Position numbers and translations under genes: made by a program. A stretch of DNA of 64,000 nucleotides. Origin: Devosia neptuniae (GTDB lineage: Bacteria; Pseudomonadota; Alphaproteobacteria; Rhizobiales; Devosiaceae). The stretch is from assembly GCF_025452235.1 (NCBI RefSeq), contig NZ_CP104965.1:1732501-1796500 (forward strand), written 5' to 3'. Of the stretch, positions 8,264-18,491 are shown piece by piece (the first letter of the stretch is position 1; each line of letters begins with the position of its first letter). The notes under the pieces were generated by a model. The model had not been told where the DNA came from, did no database searches, and was given only the letters and a program-made list of their open reading frames with translations.

Positions 8264-9301
8264 TTAGATGGTGCGCGGCCAGCGGCGGTGAATCGCTTCG
8301 ATCGCCGTCAGCACCTCTGGCGACAGGATAAGCTTGGCGGCGCCGATGGCATTGGCCAATTGGGCGGTGCTGGTGGCGCCGACAATCACCGAGGTCATGA
8401 ACGGCCGGGTGAGGGCGAAGGCAATAGCCATTTGTGCGGGATCAAGGCCGTGCTCCCGGGCCAGGGCGACATACTCCTTGGCCGCGGCCTCCGAATAGGC
8501 ATTGAGGCGCCAGAAGCCCTTCTGGTAGTCGGCGCGGCTGCCGGCAGGAATGGCGCCATCGAAATATTTGCCGGTCAGCAGGCCGCCGGCCAGCGGGGAA
8601 TAGGCGAGCAGCCCCACCTGTTCATGGTGGCTGAGTTCGGCCAGGTCGAGATCGAAATGCCGGCGCAGCAGGTTATACTCGTTCTGCACCGAGACCAGGC
8701 GCGGCAGGTTGCGGGCCTCGGCAATGGCCAGCCATTGGCTGATGCCCCAGGTGGTTTCGTTGGAGACGCCGGCATGGGCAATCTTGCCCTCCTTGACCAG
8801 CGCGCCCAGGGTTTCGAGCATGTCCCCGATATTGTCGAGCACATCGGCTGTGTCCTGCTTATTGGGCGCATAGGTCCAGGAGCCGTCGAAATTATAGCTG
8901 CCGCGCGAGGCCCAATGGACCTGGTAGAGCTCGATGCGGTCGGTCTTGAGGCGCTTCAGGCTCTGTTCGAGCGCGACGCGAATCGAAGCGCCGTCGGCAC
9001 GGGCGCCGTTGCGGATATGGCTACTACCGCCGCCACCGATCTTGGAGGCCAGGATCCACTGGTCGCGCTTGCCGCTTTGGGCGAACCAATTGCCGATGAT
9101 TTCCTCGGTGCGCCCGGACGTCTGGGCGCTGCCGGGCACGGCATAGAGCTCGGCGGTATCCATGAAATTGATGCCCGCTTCGAGCGCCAGGTCAATCTGG
9201 GCGTGGCCCTCGGCTTCGGTATTCTGGCTGCCCCAGGTCATGGTGCCAAGGCAGATTTCGGTGACCCGCAATTCGGTGCGGCCCAATGGCTTCAATTTCA
9301 T
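8264..9301 (-). CDS. Aldo/keto reductase, Tas-like
   Basis: A 345-residue NADPH-dependent TIM-barrel oxidoreductase. The catalytic tetrad is visible: Asp in NFMDTAELY, Tyr in the same motif, Lys in ILASKIGG and His in YQVHWA. Length and sequence are close to E. coli Tas (346 aa), sharing GLGTMT(W/F)G-QN, GVSNET-(W/F)G and EIEAVH/AIHR-like endings. The physiological substrate is unknown. The ATG at 9301 is preferred over an upstream TTG at 9307 because it yields M-K-L-K-P-L-G-R, the normal start. It is probably transcribed alone, ending at the hairpin at 8229-8258. Confidence 0.9.
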   Translation of the reverse strand: MKLKPLGRTELRVTEICLGTMTWGSQNTEAEGHAQIDLALEAGINFMDTAELYAVPGSAQTSGRTEEIIGNWFAQSGKRDQWILASKIGGGGSSHIRNGARADGASIRVALEQSLKRLKTDRIELYQVHWASRGSYNFDGSWTYAPNKQDTADVLDNIGDMLETLGALVKEGKIAHAGVSNETTWGISQWLAIAEARNLPRLVSVQNEYNLLRRHFDLDLAELSHHEQVGLLAYSPLAGGLLTGKYFDGAIPAGSRADYQKGFWRLNAYSEAAAKEYVALAREHGLDPAQMAIAFALTRPFMTSVIVGATSTAQLANAIGAAKLILSPEVLTAIEAIHRRWPRTI

Positions 9302-9427
9302 GAGCAAATTCCAGATGATCGGGGGAAACGGGAGGCGGCAGTTAGCGGATAAAACGGCTGGCTGCGGCAGACAAGGCGCTGATCCGGTATAAGTGTCAAA
9401 AAAGCGTCATGGCGGACCGTTTAGGGG

Positions 9428-9456
9428 TTGAGCTGAGCGAATTCACCCCCTATATA
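9428..9456 (+). promoter_or_regulatory. Sigma-70 type promoter of the initiator tRNA gene
   Basis: TTGAGC, a 17-bp spacer and TATATA form a strong -35/-10 pair about 70 bp before the tRNA. The expected transcript leader (9461-9488) contains a stable hairpin, TCACG..GCGACC / GGTCGC..CGTGA, just before the mature 5' end. Confidence 0.7.
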
Positions 9457-9524
9457 CGCCTCACGTCGCGACCACCGGGTCGCCGTGATGACCAAGCCAA
9501 CCGGCATTGTTATCAACGTTTTGA

Positions 9525-9601
<77 letters not shown>

Positions 9602-9639
9602 AAAAAGCCCAGCAAAGCCAAGTGCTTCGCTGGGCTTTT
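9602..9639 (+). terminator. Rho-independent terminator of the tRNA-fMet gene
   Basis: AAAGCCCAGC, a 15-nt loop and GCTGGGCTTT followed by T residues, directly after the tRNA CCA end. Confidence 0.88.
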
Positions 9640-9797
9640 CCTTTTCCGGGCCAGCAGTTCTGCGGGCAGGCCGGCATTTGATCCGAGCGATGCCGGCGAT
9701 GGCGCCCTTATGAAATCCTTATGCCGCGGCGTCGCATTCCATATGGAAATCTGACGGCGCATGGGTGCAATGAATGGGCCTCAATTGGAGGCTCGTT

Positions 9798-9881
9798 ATG
9801 CTCGACCTTGCATTTATTGCTCTTGGCGCCGGCACGTTGATCGCTCTGGCGATCTATGCCGCGGCGCTGCATCGCCTGTGA
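9798..9881 (+). CDS. Small single-helix membrane peptide upstream of kdpF
   Basis: A 27-codon ORF beginning M-L-D-L-A-F-I-A-L-G and ending A-L-H-R-L. It is almost entirely hydrophobic, with one predicted transmembrane helix and a short basic C-terminus. An excellent Shine-Dalgarno sequence (TTGGAGG) sits 6 nt before the ATG, stronger than that of kdpF itself. The stop lies 8 bp before the kdpF start, so the two micro-ORFs are in tandem. It is too short for most gene callers. A role as a further small Kdp subunit or stabiliser is inferred from position only. Confidence 0.6.
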   Translation: MLDLAFIALGAGTLIALAIYAAALHRL

Positions 9882-9889
9882 GCGGCACC

Positions 9890-9970
9890 ATGCTCATCAT
9901 CGCTTTTCTTATCGCGCTGGCGCTGGCCGTCTACCTTGTGGTGACGCTGCTGGCCCCCGAGCGCTTCTGA
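9890..9970 (+). CDS. kdpF: K+-transporting ATPase small subunit KdpF
   Basis: A 26-residue single-helix membrane peptide, [16 protein letters not shown]...L-L-A-P-E-R-F. The C-terminal P-E-R-F ending is typical of KdpF. In E. coli KdpF stabilises the KdpFABC complex. It ends 16 bp before kdpA and follows a second hydrophobic micro-ORF. Size, sequence and position make the call solid although the gene is very short. Confidence 0.88.
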   Translation: MLIIAFLIALALAVYLVVTLLAPERF

Positions 9971-9986
9971 TCCTTCGGAGCCAGAT

Positions 9987-11696
9987 ATGTCCCTCATTGG
10001 CTGGCTGCAAATCGGCTTTGTGCTGGTTGCAGTCCTTCTGCTCGTCAAACCGCTTGGCCTCTATATGGCCAAGGTGTTTTCCGGCGAGCGCACTTTTCTC
10101 TCGCCCATGCTCGCTCCCGTCGAGCGCGGCTTTTATGCCCTCGCCGGGGTGCGCCCCGACAAGGAGCAGGGCTGGCTCGGCTATACGATCGGCGTGCTGC
10201 TGTTCAGCCTCGTCGGGTTCCTGTTTCTCTACGCCATCTTGCGGCTGCAGAATGTGCTGCCGCTCAATCCGCAGGGCTTTGCTGGCGTGCCGCCAGACCT
10301 GGCCTTCAACACCGCCGCCAGCTTTGTCACCAATACCAATTGGCAGAGCTATGGCGGGGAAACCACGATGAGCCATCTCAGCCAGATGCTGGGCCTCACC
10401 GTGCAGAACTTCGTTTCGGCCGCCACCGGCATTGCCGTGGCCATGGCGCTGACCCGGGCCTTTGTGCGCTCGGGCGCCAGTGAGCTGGGCAATTTCTGGG
10501 TCGATCTGACCCGCGCCACGCTTTATGTGCTGCTGCCGCTCGCCATCGTGGTGGCACTGGCTTTCGTGGCGCTCGGCCTGCCGCAGAGCCTTGATGCCAG
10601 CTTTACCGCGACGACGTTGGAAGGGCTGCAGCAGACCATCGCCACCGGGCCGGTTGCCAGCCAGGAGGCCATCAAGCAATTGGGCACCAATGGCGGCGGG
10701 TTCTTCAACGTGAATGCCGCCCATCCGTTTGAAAATCCCAACGCCTTCTCGAACTATCTCAATATCATCGCCATGCTCGGCGTGTCGTCGGCCCTGGTCT
10801 ATGCCTTCGGGCAGATGGTGGGCAATCGCCGCCAGGGCTGGGCGCTGATTTCGGTCACCGTCATCATGCTGGTGATCGGCACCGGCGCCATCTATTGGGC
10901 CGAGACGTTTGGCAATCCGCTGCTGACGGCGGTGGGCGTCGATCCCTCTCTCGGCAATATGGAAGGCAAGGAAGTCCGCCTCGGCCAGGCGATGTCGGCG
11001 CTCTATGCCGCCGTCACCACAGGCCTATCGAATGGCGGCGTCAATGCCATGCATGGCTCGCTCACCCCGCTTGGAGGCCTCGTGCCCATGTTCCTGATCC
11101 AGCTGGGCGAAGTGCTGCCCGGCGGGGTTGGTTCGGGGCTTTATGGGCTGCTGGTCTTTGCCATCCTCGCGGTCTTTGTGGCCGGGCTGATGGTGGGCCG
11201 CACGCCGGAACTGTTGGGCAAAAAAATCGAGGCCCGCGAGATGAAGTTTGCCATGCTGGCCATTCTCATCCTGCCGCTGACCATACTGGGCTTTACCGCC
11301 ATTTCGGCGGTGGCCGAATTTGGCACCAGCTCGATCCTCACCCCCGGCCCGCATGGGCTCAGCGAAATTCTCTACGCCTATACCTCGGCGGCGGGGAATA
11401 ATGGCTCGGCCTTTGGCGGGCTCACGGCGAACACGCCCTGGTACAATACGACGCTTGGCATCGCCATGCTGCTGGGTCGCTTTGCGTATCTGGTGCCAGT
11501 GCTGGCCATTGCCGGTGGGCTGGTGGCCAAGCCACGCGTGCCCGCCTCCTCGGGCACGTTCCCCACCGACAGGCCGCTGTTCGTGGGCCTCCTCATCGGC
11601 ATCATCATCATCCTGGGCGGGCTGCAATTCTTCCCGGCCCTGGCTCTGGGTCCCATTGTCGAGCATTTCGCCATGCTGGCCGGGCAGAGCTTTTAG
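9987..11696 (+). CDS. kdpA: K+-transporting ATPase subunit A (K+ channel-like subunit)
   Basis: A 569-residue polytopic membrane protein forming the potassium-binding and selectivity pathway of the high-affinity KdpFABC pump. About ten hydrophobic helices are present, with four selectivity-filter-like loops. Recognisable ones are [52 protein letters not shown] and [12 protein letters not shown]. Length is close to the E. coli protein (557 aa). The ATG follows TCGGAGCCAGAT (GGAG). It sits 16 bp after kdpF and 9 bp before kdpB, in one operon with kdpB, kdpC, kdpD and kdpE. Expression is expected to be KdpD/KdpE-dependent under potassium limitation. Confidence 0.97.
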   Translation: MSLIGWLQIGFVLVAVLLLVKPLGLYMAKVFSGERTFLSPMLAPVERGFYALAGVRPDKEQGWLGYTIGVLLFSLVGFLFLYAILRLQNVLPLNPQGFAGVPPDLAFNTAASFVTNTNWQSYGGETTMSHLSQMLGLTVQNFVSAATGIAVAMALTRAFVRSGASELGNFWVDLTRATLYVLLPLAIVVALAFVALGLPQSLDASFTATTLEGLQQTIATGPVASQEAIKQLGTNGGGFFNVNAAHPFENPNAFSNYLNIIAMLGVSSALVYAFGQMVGNRRQGWALISVTVIMLVIGTGAIYWAETFGNPLLTAVGVDPSLGNMEGKEVRLGQAMSALYAAVTTGLSNGGVNAMHGSLTPLGGLVPMFLIQLGEVLPGGVGSGLYGLLVFAILAVFVAGLMVGRTPELLGKKIEAREMKFAMLAILILPLTILGFTAISAVAEFGTSSILTPGPHGLSEILYAYTSAAGNNGSAFGGLTANTPWYNTTLGIAMLLGRFAYLVPVLAIAGGLVAKPRVPASSGTFPTDRPLFVGLLIGIIIILGGLQFFPALALGPIVEHFAMLAGQSF

Positions 11697-11705
11697 GAAA
11701 CCAAA

Positions 11706-13760
11706 ATGTCCACTTCCGCCAAATCCATTTCCATTCTTTCGCCCGCCATTCTGGTGCCGGCGCTGCGCGACGCGGTGATCAAACTCGATCCGCGCCAGCT
11801 GATCCGCAATCCGGTTATTTTCGTCACCGAAGTGGTGGCGGTTGTCGTCACCGCCATCTTCATCCAGGACCTGTTCGGCGGCGTGAGCGCCAGCTTTTCC
11901 GGCCAGATCGCGCTCTGGCTGTGGTTTACCGTGCTGTTCGCCACCTTTGCCGAAGCCGTTGCCGAAGGGCGCGGCAAGGCGCAGGCGGAGAGCCTGAAAC
12001 GCAGCAAATCGGACCTCGTCGCCAAGAAAATGCTGTTCGCCAATCAGAGCGGCAATAATGGCTGCGAGGTTATCCCGGCTACGGCGCTCAAGATCGGTGA
12101 CATCGTCTTGGTCGAGGTCAATGACCTTATCCCCGGCGATGGCGAAGTTATCGAAGGGGTGGCCTCGGTCAATGAAAGCGCCATCACGGGCGAGTCTGCA
12201 CCGGTGATCCGCGAGGCGGGCGGGGATCGCTCGGCCGTGACCGGCGGCACGCAGGTGATTTCCGATTGGCTCAAGGTGCGCATTACCACCAAGCCCGGCG
12301 AGAGCTTTGTCGATCGCATGATCGCGCTGATCGAAGGCGCCAAGCGGCAGAAGACACCCAATGAAATCGCGCTGTCGATCCTGCTCTCCGGGCTGACGCT
12401 GGTGTTCCTCATCGCCGTGGTGACGCTCTATGGGCTGGCGCTCTATTCGGGCACGACGCTGTCGGTGGCCGTGCTGGCCGCCTTGCTGGTCACGCTGATC
12501 CCCACCACGATTGGCGGCCTGCTCTCGGCCATCGGCATTGCCGGCATGGACCGGCTCATCCGCTTCAATGTCATCGCCACCTCGGGCCGGGCGGTGGAAG
12601 CGGCGGGGGATGTGGATACGCTGCTGCTCGACAAGACCGGCACGATCACCTTTGGCAATCGCATGGCGTCCGAGTTTTTGCCGGTGTCGGGAGTGAGCGA
12701 AAAGGAATTGGCCGAGGCGGTGCTGCTGGCGTCGCTGGCGGATGAGACCGCCGAAGGGCGTTCCATCGTGGCGCTTGCCAAAACCGATTTCGGCCTCAGT
12801 GAGCAGCGCATCGTGGGCAATGGCACGACGACCATTGCCTTCTCCGCCCAGACCCGGATTTCGGGCATCGATATCGAGGGCAGGCGCATTCGCAAGGGCG
12901 CGGTGGATGCCGTGTTGCGGTTTGTCGGGCTCGACAAGGCGCAGGCCAGCCCCGAATTCAACAAGGCCGTCGATGCCATTGCGCGCACCGGCGGCACGCC
13001 GCTGGCTGTGGCGGAAGCCGATCGCCTCCTGGGCGTCGTGCATCTCAAGGATGTGGTCAAGCCGGGCATCAAGGAGCGGTTTGCGGCCCTGCGCGCCATG
13101 GGCATCCGCACCATCATGGTCACGGGCGACAATCCCGTCACGGCCGCGGCCATTGCCTCGGAAGCGGGGGTGGATGATTTCCTTGCCGAAGCGACGCCCG
13201 AGCAGAAGCTGGATTTTATCCGCAAGGAACAGACTGGCGGGCGGCTGATCGCCATTTGCGGCGACGGCACCAATGACGCCCCTGCTTTGGCGCAGGCCGA
13301 TGTGGGTGTCGCCATGCAATCGGGCACCCAGGCGGCGCGCGAGGCGGGCAATATGGTGGATCTGGATTCCAGCCCCACCAAGCTCATCGAGATTGTCGAG
13401 ATCGGCAAGCAGATCCTGATGACGCGCGGTTCGCTCACCACCTTCTCCATCGCCAATGACGTGGCCAAATATTTCGCGATCATCCCGGCGCTGTTCCTGG
13501 TCACCTATCCGCAGCTAGGCGCGCTCAACATTATGGGGCTGACCTCGCCGCAATCGGCGATCCTGTCGGCAGTGATCTTCAACGCGCTGATCATCGTGGC
13601 GCTGATCCCGCTGGCTTTGCGCGGGGTGAAATACCGCCCGGTCGGCGCCGCGGCGCTGTTGTCCCGCAACCTGCTCGTTTACGGCCTGGGGGGCCTGGTC
13701 GCCCCGTTTATCGGCATCAAGCTGGTGGATATGGCCGTCACCGCGCTTGGCATCATCTGA
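11706..13760 (+). CDS. kdpB: K+-transporting P-type ATPase subunit B
   Basis: The 684-residue catalytic subunit of KdpFABC. P-type ATPase signatures are all intact: the actuator-domain TGES, the phosphorylation motif DKTGTIT with Asp309 as phosphate acceptor, KGAVDAV in the nucleotide-binding domain, and the hinge TGDNPVT and [14 protein letters not shown]. Membrane helices flank these domains as in E. coli KdpB (682 aa). It hydrolyses ATP to drive K+ uptake through KdpA at the inner membrane. The ATG follows AGGAAACCAAA, and the gene is tightly linked to kdpA (9 bp) and kdpC (14 bp). Confidence 0.98.
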   Translation: MSTSAKSISILSPAILVPALRDAVIKLDPRQLIRNPVIFVTEVVAVVVTAIFIQDLFGGVSASFSGQIALWLWFTVLFATFAEAVAEGRGKAQAESLKRSKSDLVAKKMLFANQSGNNGCEVIPATALKIGDIVLVEVNDLIPGDGEVIEGVASVNESAITGESAPVIREAGGDRSAVTGGTQVISDWLKVRITTKPGESFVDRMIALIEGAKRQKTPNEIALSILLSGLTLVFLIAVVTLYGLALYSGTTLSVAVLAALLVTLIPTTIGGLLSAIGIAGMDRLIRFNVIATSGRAVEAAGDVDTLLLDKTGTITFGNRMASEFLPVSGVSEKELAEAVLLASLADETAEGRSIVALAKTDFGLSEQRIVGNGTTTIAFSAQTRISGIDIEGRRIRKGAVDAVLRFVGLDKAQASPEFNKAVDAIARTGGTPLAVAEADRLLGVVHLKDVVKPGIKERFAALRAMGIRTIMVTGDNPVTAAAIASEAGVDDFLAEATPEQKLDFIRKEQTGGRLIAICGDGTNDAPALAQADVGVAMQSGTQAAREAGNMVDLDSSPTKLIEIVEIGKQILMTRGSLTTFSIANDVAKYFAIIPALFLVTYPQLGALNIMGLTSPQSAILSAVIFNALIIVALIPLALRGVKYRPVGAAALLSRNLLVYGLGGLVAPFIGIKLVDMAVTALGII

Positions 13761-13774
13761 AGGGAGCCACAAAA

Positions 13775-14341
13775 ATGCTCAACCAAATCCGCCCTGCCAT
13801 CGTCCTCACTGTCCTGCTCTCGGCCGTCACGGGGCTGGCCTATCCCCTCGCCATTACCGCTGCGGCGCAGGTCGCCTTTCCCGGGCAGGCCAATGGCAGC
13901 CGTATCGAGCGCGATGGCGTCACCATCGGCTCCGACCTGATCGGCCAGAATTTCAGTGAGCCGAAATATTTCTGGCCGCGTCCTTCGGCGACCGGGCCCG
14001 AGTCCTATAATGCGGCTGCATCCACCGGCTCCAATATCGGGCCGACCGGCAAGGCGCTGGTTGATCGCGTCGCTGGTTCGGTGCAGGCCATGGGCGGTGG
14101 ACCAGTGCCGGGTGATGCGGTCACCACCTCGGGCTCAGGGCTTGATCCGCATATTTCTCCGCAATATGCCGCCAGCCAGATCGCCCGCGTTGCCCAGGCG
14201 CGCGGGGTCGAACCGGCAGCAATCGCCAAGCTCGTCGCAGATGTGACGGAAGGCCCGGCTTTGGGTATATTCGGCGAAATGCGCGTCAACGTGCTGCGCC
14301 TCAATCTGGCGCTGGACGCGGCCGCTCCCCTCGGGAATTGA
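13775..14341 (+). CDS. kdpC: K+-transporting ATPase subunit C
   Basis: A 188-residue protein with one N-terminal transmembrane helix (about residues 8-32) and a periplasmic domain, the normal KdpC layout (E. coli 190 aa). Conserved blocks are GSDLIGQNFSEPKYFWPRPSA, near residues 50-70, and SGLDPHISPQYAASQIARVA, near 120-140. KdpC is needed for assembly and function of the pump. The start follows GAAGGGAGCCACAAAA (AGGGAG). Its stop is separated from the kdpD start by a single base (TGA-T-ATG), indicating tight coupling with the sensor gene. Confidence 0.97.
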   Translation: MLNQIRPAIVLTVLLSAVTGLAYPLAITAAAQVAFPGQANGSRIERDGVTIGSDLIGQNFSEPKYFWPRPSATGPESYNAAASTGSNIGPTGKALVDRVAGSVQAMGGGPVPGDAVTTSGSGLDPHISPQYAASQIARVAQARGVEPAAIAKLVADVTEGPALGIFGEMRVNVLRLNLALDAAAPLGN

Positions 14342-14342
14342 T

Positions 14343-17009
14343 ATGGCTCGCCAGACCGAAACAGACCGGCCGGACCCCGCCGTCCTGCTCCAGCTTGCCG
14401 CGCGCGAAGGCCGTGGCAAGCTGACGGTGTTTCTGGGTGCGGCGCCCGGCGTGGGGAAAACCTATGCCATGCTGGAGCGGGCACGCGGGCTCAAGACCAG
14501 CGGCATGGACGTGGTCATTGGGCTGGTCGAAACGCACGGCCGCAGCGAAACGGCGAAGCTGGCCGAGGGCATTGAAGTGCTGCCGCGCCAGGGCGGCGAC
14601 ACGCCCTATGGCGAGTTTGATCTCGACGCGGCTTTGGCCCGGCGGTCGGCTTTGCTGATCGTGGACGAATTGGCGCATAGCAATGCGCCCGGCTCGCGCC
14701 ATCCTAAGCGCTATCAGGACATTGCCGAACTGGTGGGCGCGGGGATCGATGTGTGGACCGCGCTCAATATCCAGCACCTCGAAAGCCTCTCAGATCTCGT
14801 CGCCCGCATTGCCGGCATTCCGGTGCGCGAGACCGTGCCCGATATTGTGCTCAAGCGGGCCGATGAGGTGATCCTGGTCGATCTGCCGCCCGCCGAGCTG
14901 ATCGCCCGGCTCAATGCCGGCAAGGTCTATCTGCCCGACAATGCCAAGCGGGCGCTGGACGGCTTCTTCAAACCTGCCACCCTCACCGCCCTGCGCGAAC
15001 TGGCCCTGCGCCGCGCCGCCGACCGGGTGGACGACCAGATGGTCGATTTCCTGCGCCAGAGTGCGGTGGAAGGCCCCTGGGCCACCGGCGAACGGTTGCT
15101 GGTCTGCGTCGGCCCCGACACCATGTCGGAAAGCGTGGTGCGGGTGGCCAGCCGCCTCGCCTCGGGACTCAATGCCCGCTGGCTGGTCGTGTCGCTGACA
15201 AGGCCGGGCACACCCTTGCCCGCACCGGCCGATGCCGAACAGCTGGAGGAAACCCTGCGCCTGGCCGAGCGGCTCGGCGCTGAAACGCGGCGCGAAAGCG
15301 CCAGTGATTTCGTTGATGCCATCCTGCGCATCGCCCGGCGCGAGCATATTACCCAGATCGTCATCGGCCGGCCGGCGACCCGAAGCTGGTTGCGCCGCTC
15401 GCTGCCCGATGCGCTGCTACGCGGGGCCGGCGAGATCGGCATTCACATCGTGCCCGGCGAAGGCTCGGCTCCGTCCCGCCGCGCCCGCAAATGGCCCAGC
15501 CTGCCGGAATGGGCGCTGACCCTAGGCCTGCCGCTACTCTCGGTTGGTGCCACGACGCTGTTCGGCCTGGGCCTGACGGCGCTGGTGGCGCTGCAGAACC
15601 TCTCCATGCTCTATCTCGCCGCCGTGCTGCTCTCGGCGGTGATTGCCGGGCGCGGTTCGGCGCTGATCGCGGCGGGCCTGTCGTTCCTTGCCTATAATTT
15701 CTTCTTCATCGAGCCCACCGGCGAATTGACCGTGGCCCAGCCGCAGGAAGTGCTGTCGCTGGTCATCTTCATCGCGGTCGCGCTCGCCGCCGGACAATTG
15801 GCCGCCCGGCTACGCGAGAGTGCAAAAGTCTCCCGCCAGCAAGCGCGGCAGAGCCAGGCTTTGCTCGATTTTTCCCGCAAGCTCTCGGCCGCCCATGGCC
15901 AGGAAAGCGTCGTCGACGCCATTGCCAGCCATCTCAATGCCAGCCTGGGCCGACCCGCCATCGTGCTGGTGCCTGACGAATCCGGCGACCTGCTGCCCAC
16001 TGCTGCCTGGCCGCCCGACCAGGCGCTGGGCGCAGCCGAACTCACCGCCGCGCGCTGGGCCTTCGACAAGAAGGAGCCGGCCGGCTTCCTGACCGGCACC
16101 CTGCCGCAAATCCATTACCTGTTCCGCCCCATCATCTCGGCGCAGCGCCTGCTGGGCGTGGCGGGCCTCGTCATGGGCCCGCGCGATATTCCGCTGGCGC
16201 CGGACGAAGAGCGCACCTGGATTGCCCTGCTCGATCAATCCGCTATTGCGCTGGACCGGGCCCGCCTCACCCGCGAAAGCGCCAGGGCCTCGGTGGCGCG
16301 CGAGAGCGAGAAGGTGCAATCGGCCCTCCTTTCTTCCCTCTCCCACGACCTGCGCACCCCGCTCGCCTCGATTATCGGGGCGGTGACCAGCCTGCGCCAG
16401 CTGGGCGACAAGATGCCGCCCGAGAGTCGAGCCGATCTGCTGCTGTCGATCGAGGAAGAGGCGGGGCGCCTCAATCGCTTTGTCGCCAATCTCTTCGACA
16501 TGACTCGTATCGAAGCGGGTATGATGAAGGCGCGGCGCGAGCCGATCGAGCTTGCCGCCATTATCGACACCAGCACCGCCCGGGCCCGCAAATTGCATCC
16601 TGACCTGCTCATAGAAACCAGCATCGCGCCTGGCCTCCCCCGTGCGCTGGGCGACGCCGTGCTGCTCGAACAGGTGCTGTTCAACCTGTTCGACAATGCC
16701 CGCAAATATGGCGGGGCGAGCCTGCCCGTCACCATCTATGCCCGCGCCGAGGATGGCGAAGCGAGCATTGCGGTGACCGATCAGGGCAAGGGCATTCCCG
16801 AAGCCGAGCTCGAAAAAATCTTCGACAAATTCTATCGCCGCGCCAAGGGCGACGGCCGCCCGGCGGGCACCGGGCTGGGCCTTTCCATCGCGCGGGGCCT
16901 GATGGCCTCCATGGGCGGCTCCATCAAGGCGAGCAGTCCCGCCATCCGCAAGCGCGGCACCCGCTTTACCCTGCGCCTGCCTCTGGCCGAGCCGGGAAAG
17001 GCCAGCTGA
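14343..17009 (+). CDS. kdpD: Osmosensitive K+ channel sensor histidine kinase KdpD
   Basis: An 888-residue full-length sensor kinase (E. coli 894 aa). The N-terminal KdpD domain carries a Walker-A-like GAAPGVGKTYAM (Lys39), followed by a universal-stress-like domain (about residues 250-370). Four closely spaced membrane helices lie at about 390-500 (DUF4118), then a GAF-like region. The HisKA domain has LSHDLRTPLAS with phospho-accepting His668. The HATPase domain carries NLFDNARKYG, DQGKGIP and GTGLGLSIARG. It senses K+ limitation and phosphorylates KdpE. It lies in the same operon as the pump genes, one base after kdpC, and its stop overlaps the kdpE start by one base. Confidence 0.97.
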   Translation: MARQTETDRPDPAVLLQLAAREGRGKLTVFLGAAPGVGKTYAMLERARGLKTSGMDVVIGLVETHGRSETAKLAEGIEVLPRQGGDTPYGEFDLDAALARRSALLIVDELAHSNAPGSRHPKRYQDIAELVGAGIDVWTALNIQHLESLSDLVARIAGIPVRETVPDIVLKRADEVILVDLPPAELIARLNAGKVYLPDNAKRALDGFFKPATLTALRELALRRAADRVDDQMVDFLRQSAVEGPWATGERLLVCVGPDTMSESVVRVASRLASGLNARWLVVSLTRPGTPLPAPADAEQLEETLRLAERLGAETRRESASDFVDAILRIARREHITQIVIGRPATRSWLRRSLPDALLRGAGEIGIHIVPGEGSAPSRRARKWPSLPEWALTLGLPLLSVGATTLFGLGLTALVALQNLSMLYLAAVLLSAVIAGRGSALIAAGLSFLAYNFFFIEPTGELTVAQPQEVLSLVIFIAVALAAGQLAARLRESAKVSRQQARQSQALLDFSRKLSAAHGQESVVDAIASHLNASLGRPAIVLVPDESGDLLPTAAWPPDQALGAAELTAARWAFDKKEPAGFLTGTLPQIHYLFRPIISAQRLLGVAGLVMGPRDIPLAPDEERTWIALLDQSAIALDRARLTRESARASVARESEKVQSALLSSLSHDLRTPLASIIGAVTSLRQLGDKMPPESRADLLLSIEEEAGRLNRFVANLFDMTRIEAGMMKARREPIELAAIIDTSTARARKLHPDLLIETSIAPGLPRALGDAVLLEQVLFNLFDNARKYGGASLPVTIYARAEDGEASIAVTDQGKGIPEAELEKIFDKFYRRAKGDGRPAGTGLGLSIARGLMASMGGSIKASSPAIRKRGTRFTLRLPLAEPGKAS

Positions 17010-17689
17010 TGCAGCAGCGTATCCTCGTGGTCGATGACGAGCCGCAAATCCAACGCTTTCTCAAACCCGCACTGCTCGCCGCCGGTTTTGACGTCGAGAC
17101 CGCCGCGACCGCCGCCGACGCCAAGCGCCTCGCCGCCACGCGGGCGCCGGCGCTTATCGTGCTCGATCTCGGTCTGCCCGATGGCGACGGCAAAACCGTT
17201 ATTGAAACGGTGCGGGCCTTCTCGGCCGTGCCGATCATCGTGCTCTCCGCCCGCGACCAGGAAATCGAGAAGATCGCGGCGCTCGACCTGGGCGCCAATG
17301 ATTATGTCGAAAAGCCCTTCGGCATTGGTGAATTGCTGGCCCGCATCCGTGTCGCGCTGCGCCAGGCCGGGTCTGCGGAGGCCCACCTTAGCCAACAACG
17401 CTTTGGCAATCTGGTGCTCGATCTCGAATTGCGGCACGTGCTGGTCGATGGCGTGCCCGTGCATCTGACGCCCAAGGAGTTCGATCTCTTTGTCCTTTTG
17501 GCGTCCCATGCCAATCGAGTGGTCACCCACCGCCAGGCGCTGACCAGTATTTGGGGACCGGCTCACCAGGACGACGTGCAATATCTGCGCGTCGTCATCG
17601 GCCAGCTGCGGTCCAAGCTCGAAGCAGACCCCAAGGCCCCCAGACATCTGGTCAGCGAGGCTGGCGTCGGCTACCGGCTGATGGAATAG
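17009..17689 (+). CDS. kdpE: DNA-binding response regulator KdpE
   Basis: A 226-residue OmpR/PhoB-type regulator. The receiver domain has the acidic pair in VVDDEP, the phosphorylated Asp53 in LIVLDLGLPDGDG, Ser/Thr in IVLSAR, and Lys in YVEKPFG. The C-terminal winged helix includes LTPKEFDLFVLLASHANRVV and the wing residues VGYRLME. The start codon overlaps the kdpD stop (TGATG), so the two-component pair is translationally coupled. It should activate the kdp promoter upstream of the micro-ORFs at 9798. Confidence 0.97.
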   Translation: MQQRILVVDDEPQIQRFLKPALLAAGFDVETAATAADAKRLAATRAPALIVLDLGLPDGDGKTVIETVRAFSAVPIIVLSARDQEIEKIAALDLGANDYVEKPFGIGELLARIRVALRQAGSAEAHLSQQRFGNLVLDLELRHVLVDGVPVHLTPKEFDLFVLLASHANRVVTHRQALTSIWGPAHQDDVQYLRVVIGQLRSKLEADPKAPRHLVSEAGVGYRLME

Positions 17690-17777
17690 CCGCGATGCAT
17701 TGACTTCGCCCCGCCGCTCTACCACAACGCCTCGAAGAGTTATCGTGAGCGCGGATATCGGTCGGTGAGTCACTAGC

Positions 17778-18449
17778 ATGGCCATTCCCAATGCAGTTGC
17801 GGGCCTGTTGCGGCGTCCCGCCCGGCTGGGCGACGAGGTTTATTCGGCCATTTTCGCGCGCATCATGTCCGGGGAGATCGGCCCGGGCGGGCGGATTGGC
17901 GTCGATGCGCTAGCCCGGCAATTGGGCGTGTCGCAGACCCCGATCCGCGAGGCTTTGGGGCGGCTCGAGGCCGAGGGGCTGGTCGTCAAGACCCATCTGG
18001 TGGGCTATAGCGTGGCGCCGCAATTGAGCGCCCGCCAATTGGCCGAGCTTTATGAAATGCGGCTGCTGATCGAGCCCTTTGCGGCGCGCAAATGCGCCGA
18101 GGTGATGCCCGAGGCGGTGATCGCCCAGATCGAGGCTTTGTGCGCCGATATGGCGGCGCTGGCCAATGCCGAAGGCCTGGATGCCTATGCCCAGTTCGGC
18201 CAGCTCGACATGGCGTTTCACGACCAGATCGCCGTCAGCGCCGACAATGCGCTGCTATTGCAGGCGCTGGCAGGGCTGCATGCCCATGTCCACCTGTTCC
18301 GGCTGGTGCGCGAGCCCCGCGTGACCCGTACGGTGCTGGACGAGCACGAGGCGCTGGTGGCCGCCATCAAGGCGCGCGATCCCGCTGCCGCCGAGCAAGC
18401 GATGCGCGCCCATATCGAGCGCTCGCATGCCCGGTTTGCGGCGGCGTGA
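17778..18449 (+). CDS. GntR/FCD-family transcriptional regulator
   Basis: A 223-residue repressor-type protein. The N-terminal winged HTH (about residues 17-80) contains GDEVYSAIFARIMSGEI, LARQLGVSQTPIREALGRL and EGLV. The C-terminal FCD all-helical ligand domain has the metal/ligand histidines in DMAFHDQIA and HVHLFR and the ending DEHEALVAAIKARDPAAAEQAMRAHI. Such regulators usually sense organic acids. The gene stands between kdpE and manC on the same strand with 88-bp and 42-bp gaps. Nothing adjacent is an obvious target, so its regulon is unknown. The start ATG at 17778 follows GTGAGTCACTAGC, with no strong Shine-Dalgarno. Confidence 0.88.
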   Translation: MAIPNAVAGLLRRPARLGDEVYSAIFARIMSGEIGPGGRIGVDALARQLGVSQTPIREALGRLEAEGLVVKTHLVGYSVAPQLSARQLAELYEMRLLIEPFAARKCAEVMPEAVIAQIEALCADMAALANAEGLDAYAQFGQLDMAFHDQIAVSADNALLLQALAGLHAHVHLFRLVREPRVTRTVLDEHEALVAAIKARDPAAAEQAMRAHIERSHARFAAA

Positions 18450-18491
18450 GGAACTGGCTAAGTTGCGGCCTCGTCTGAGTTGGAGCCTTGT

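Noticed and set aside
11025..13319. A 764-codon minus-strand frame over kdpA and kdpB
   Set aside because: Same antisense effect; the sense genes carry complete catalytic motifs and the antisense product is His/Arg/Gly-rich without domains.
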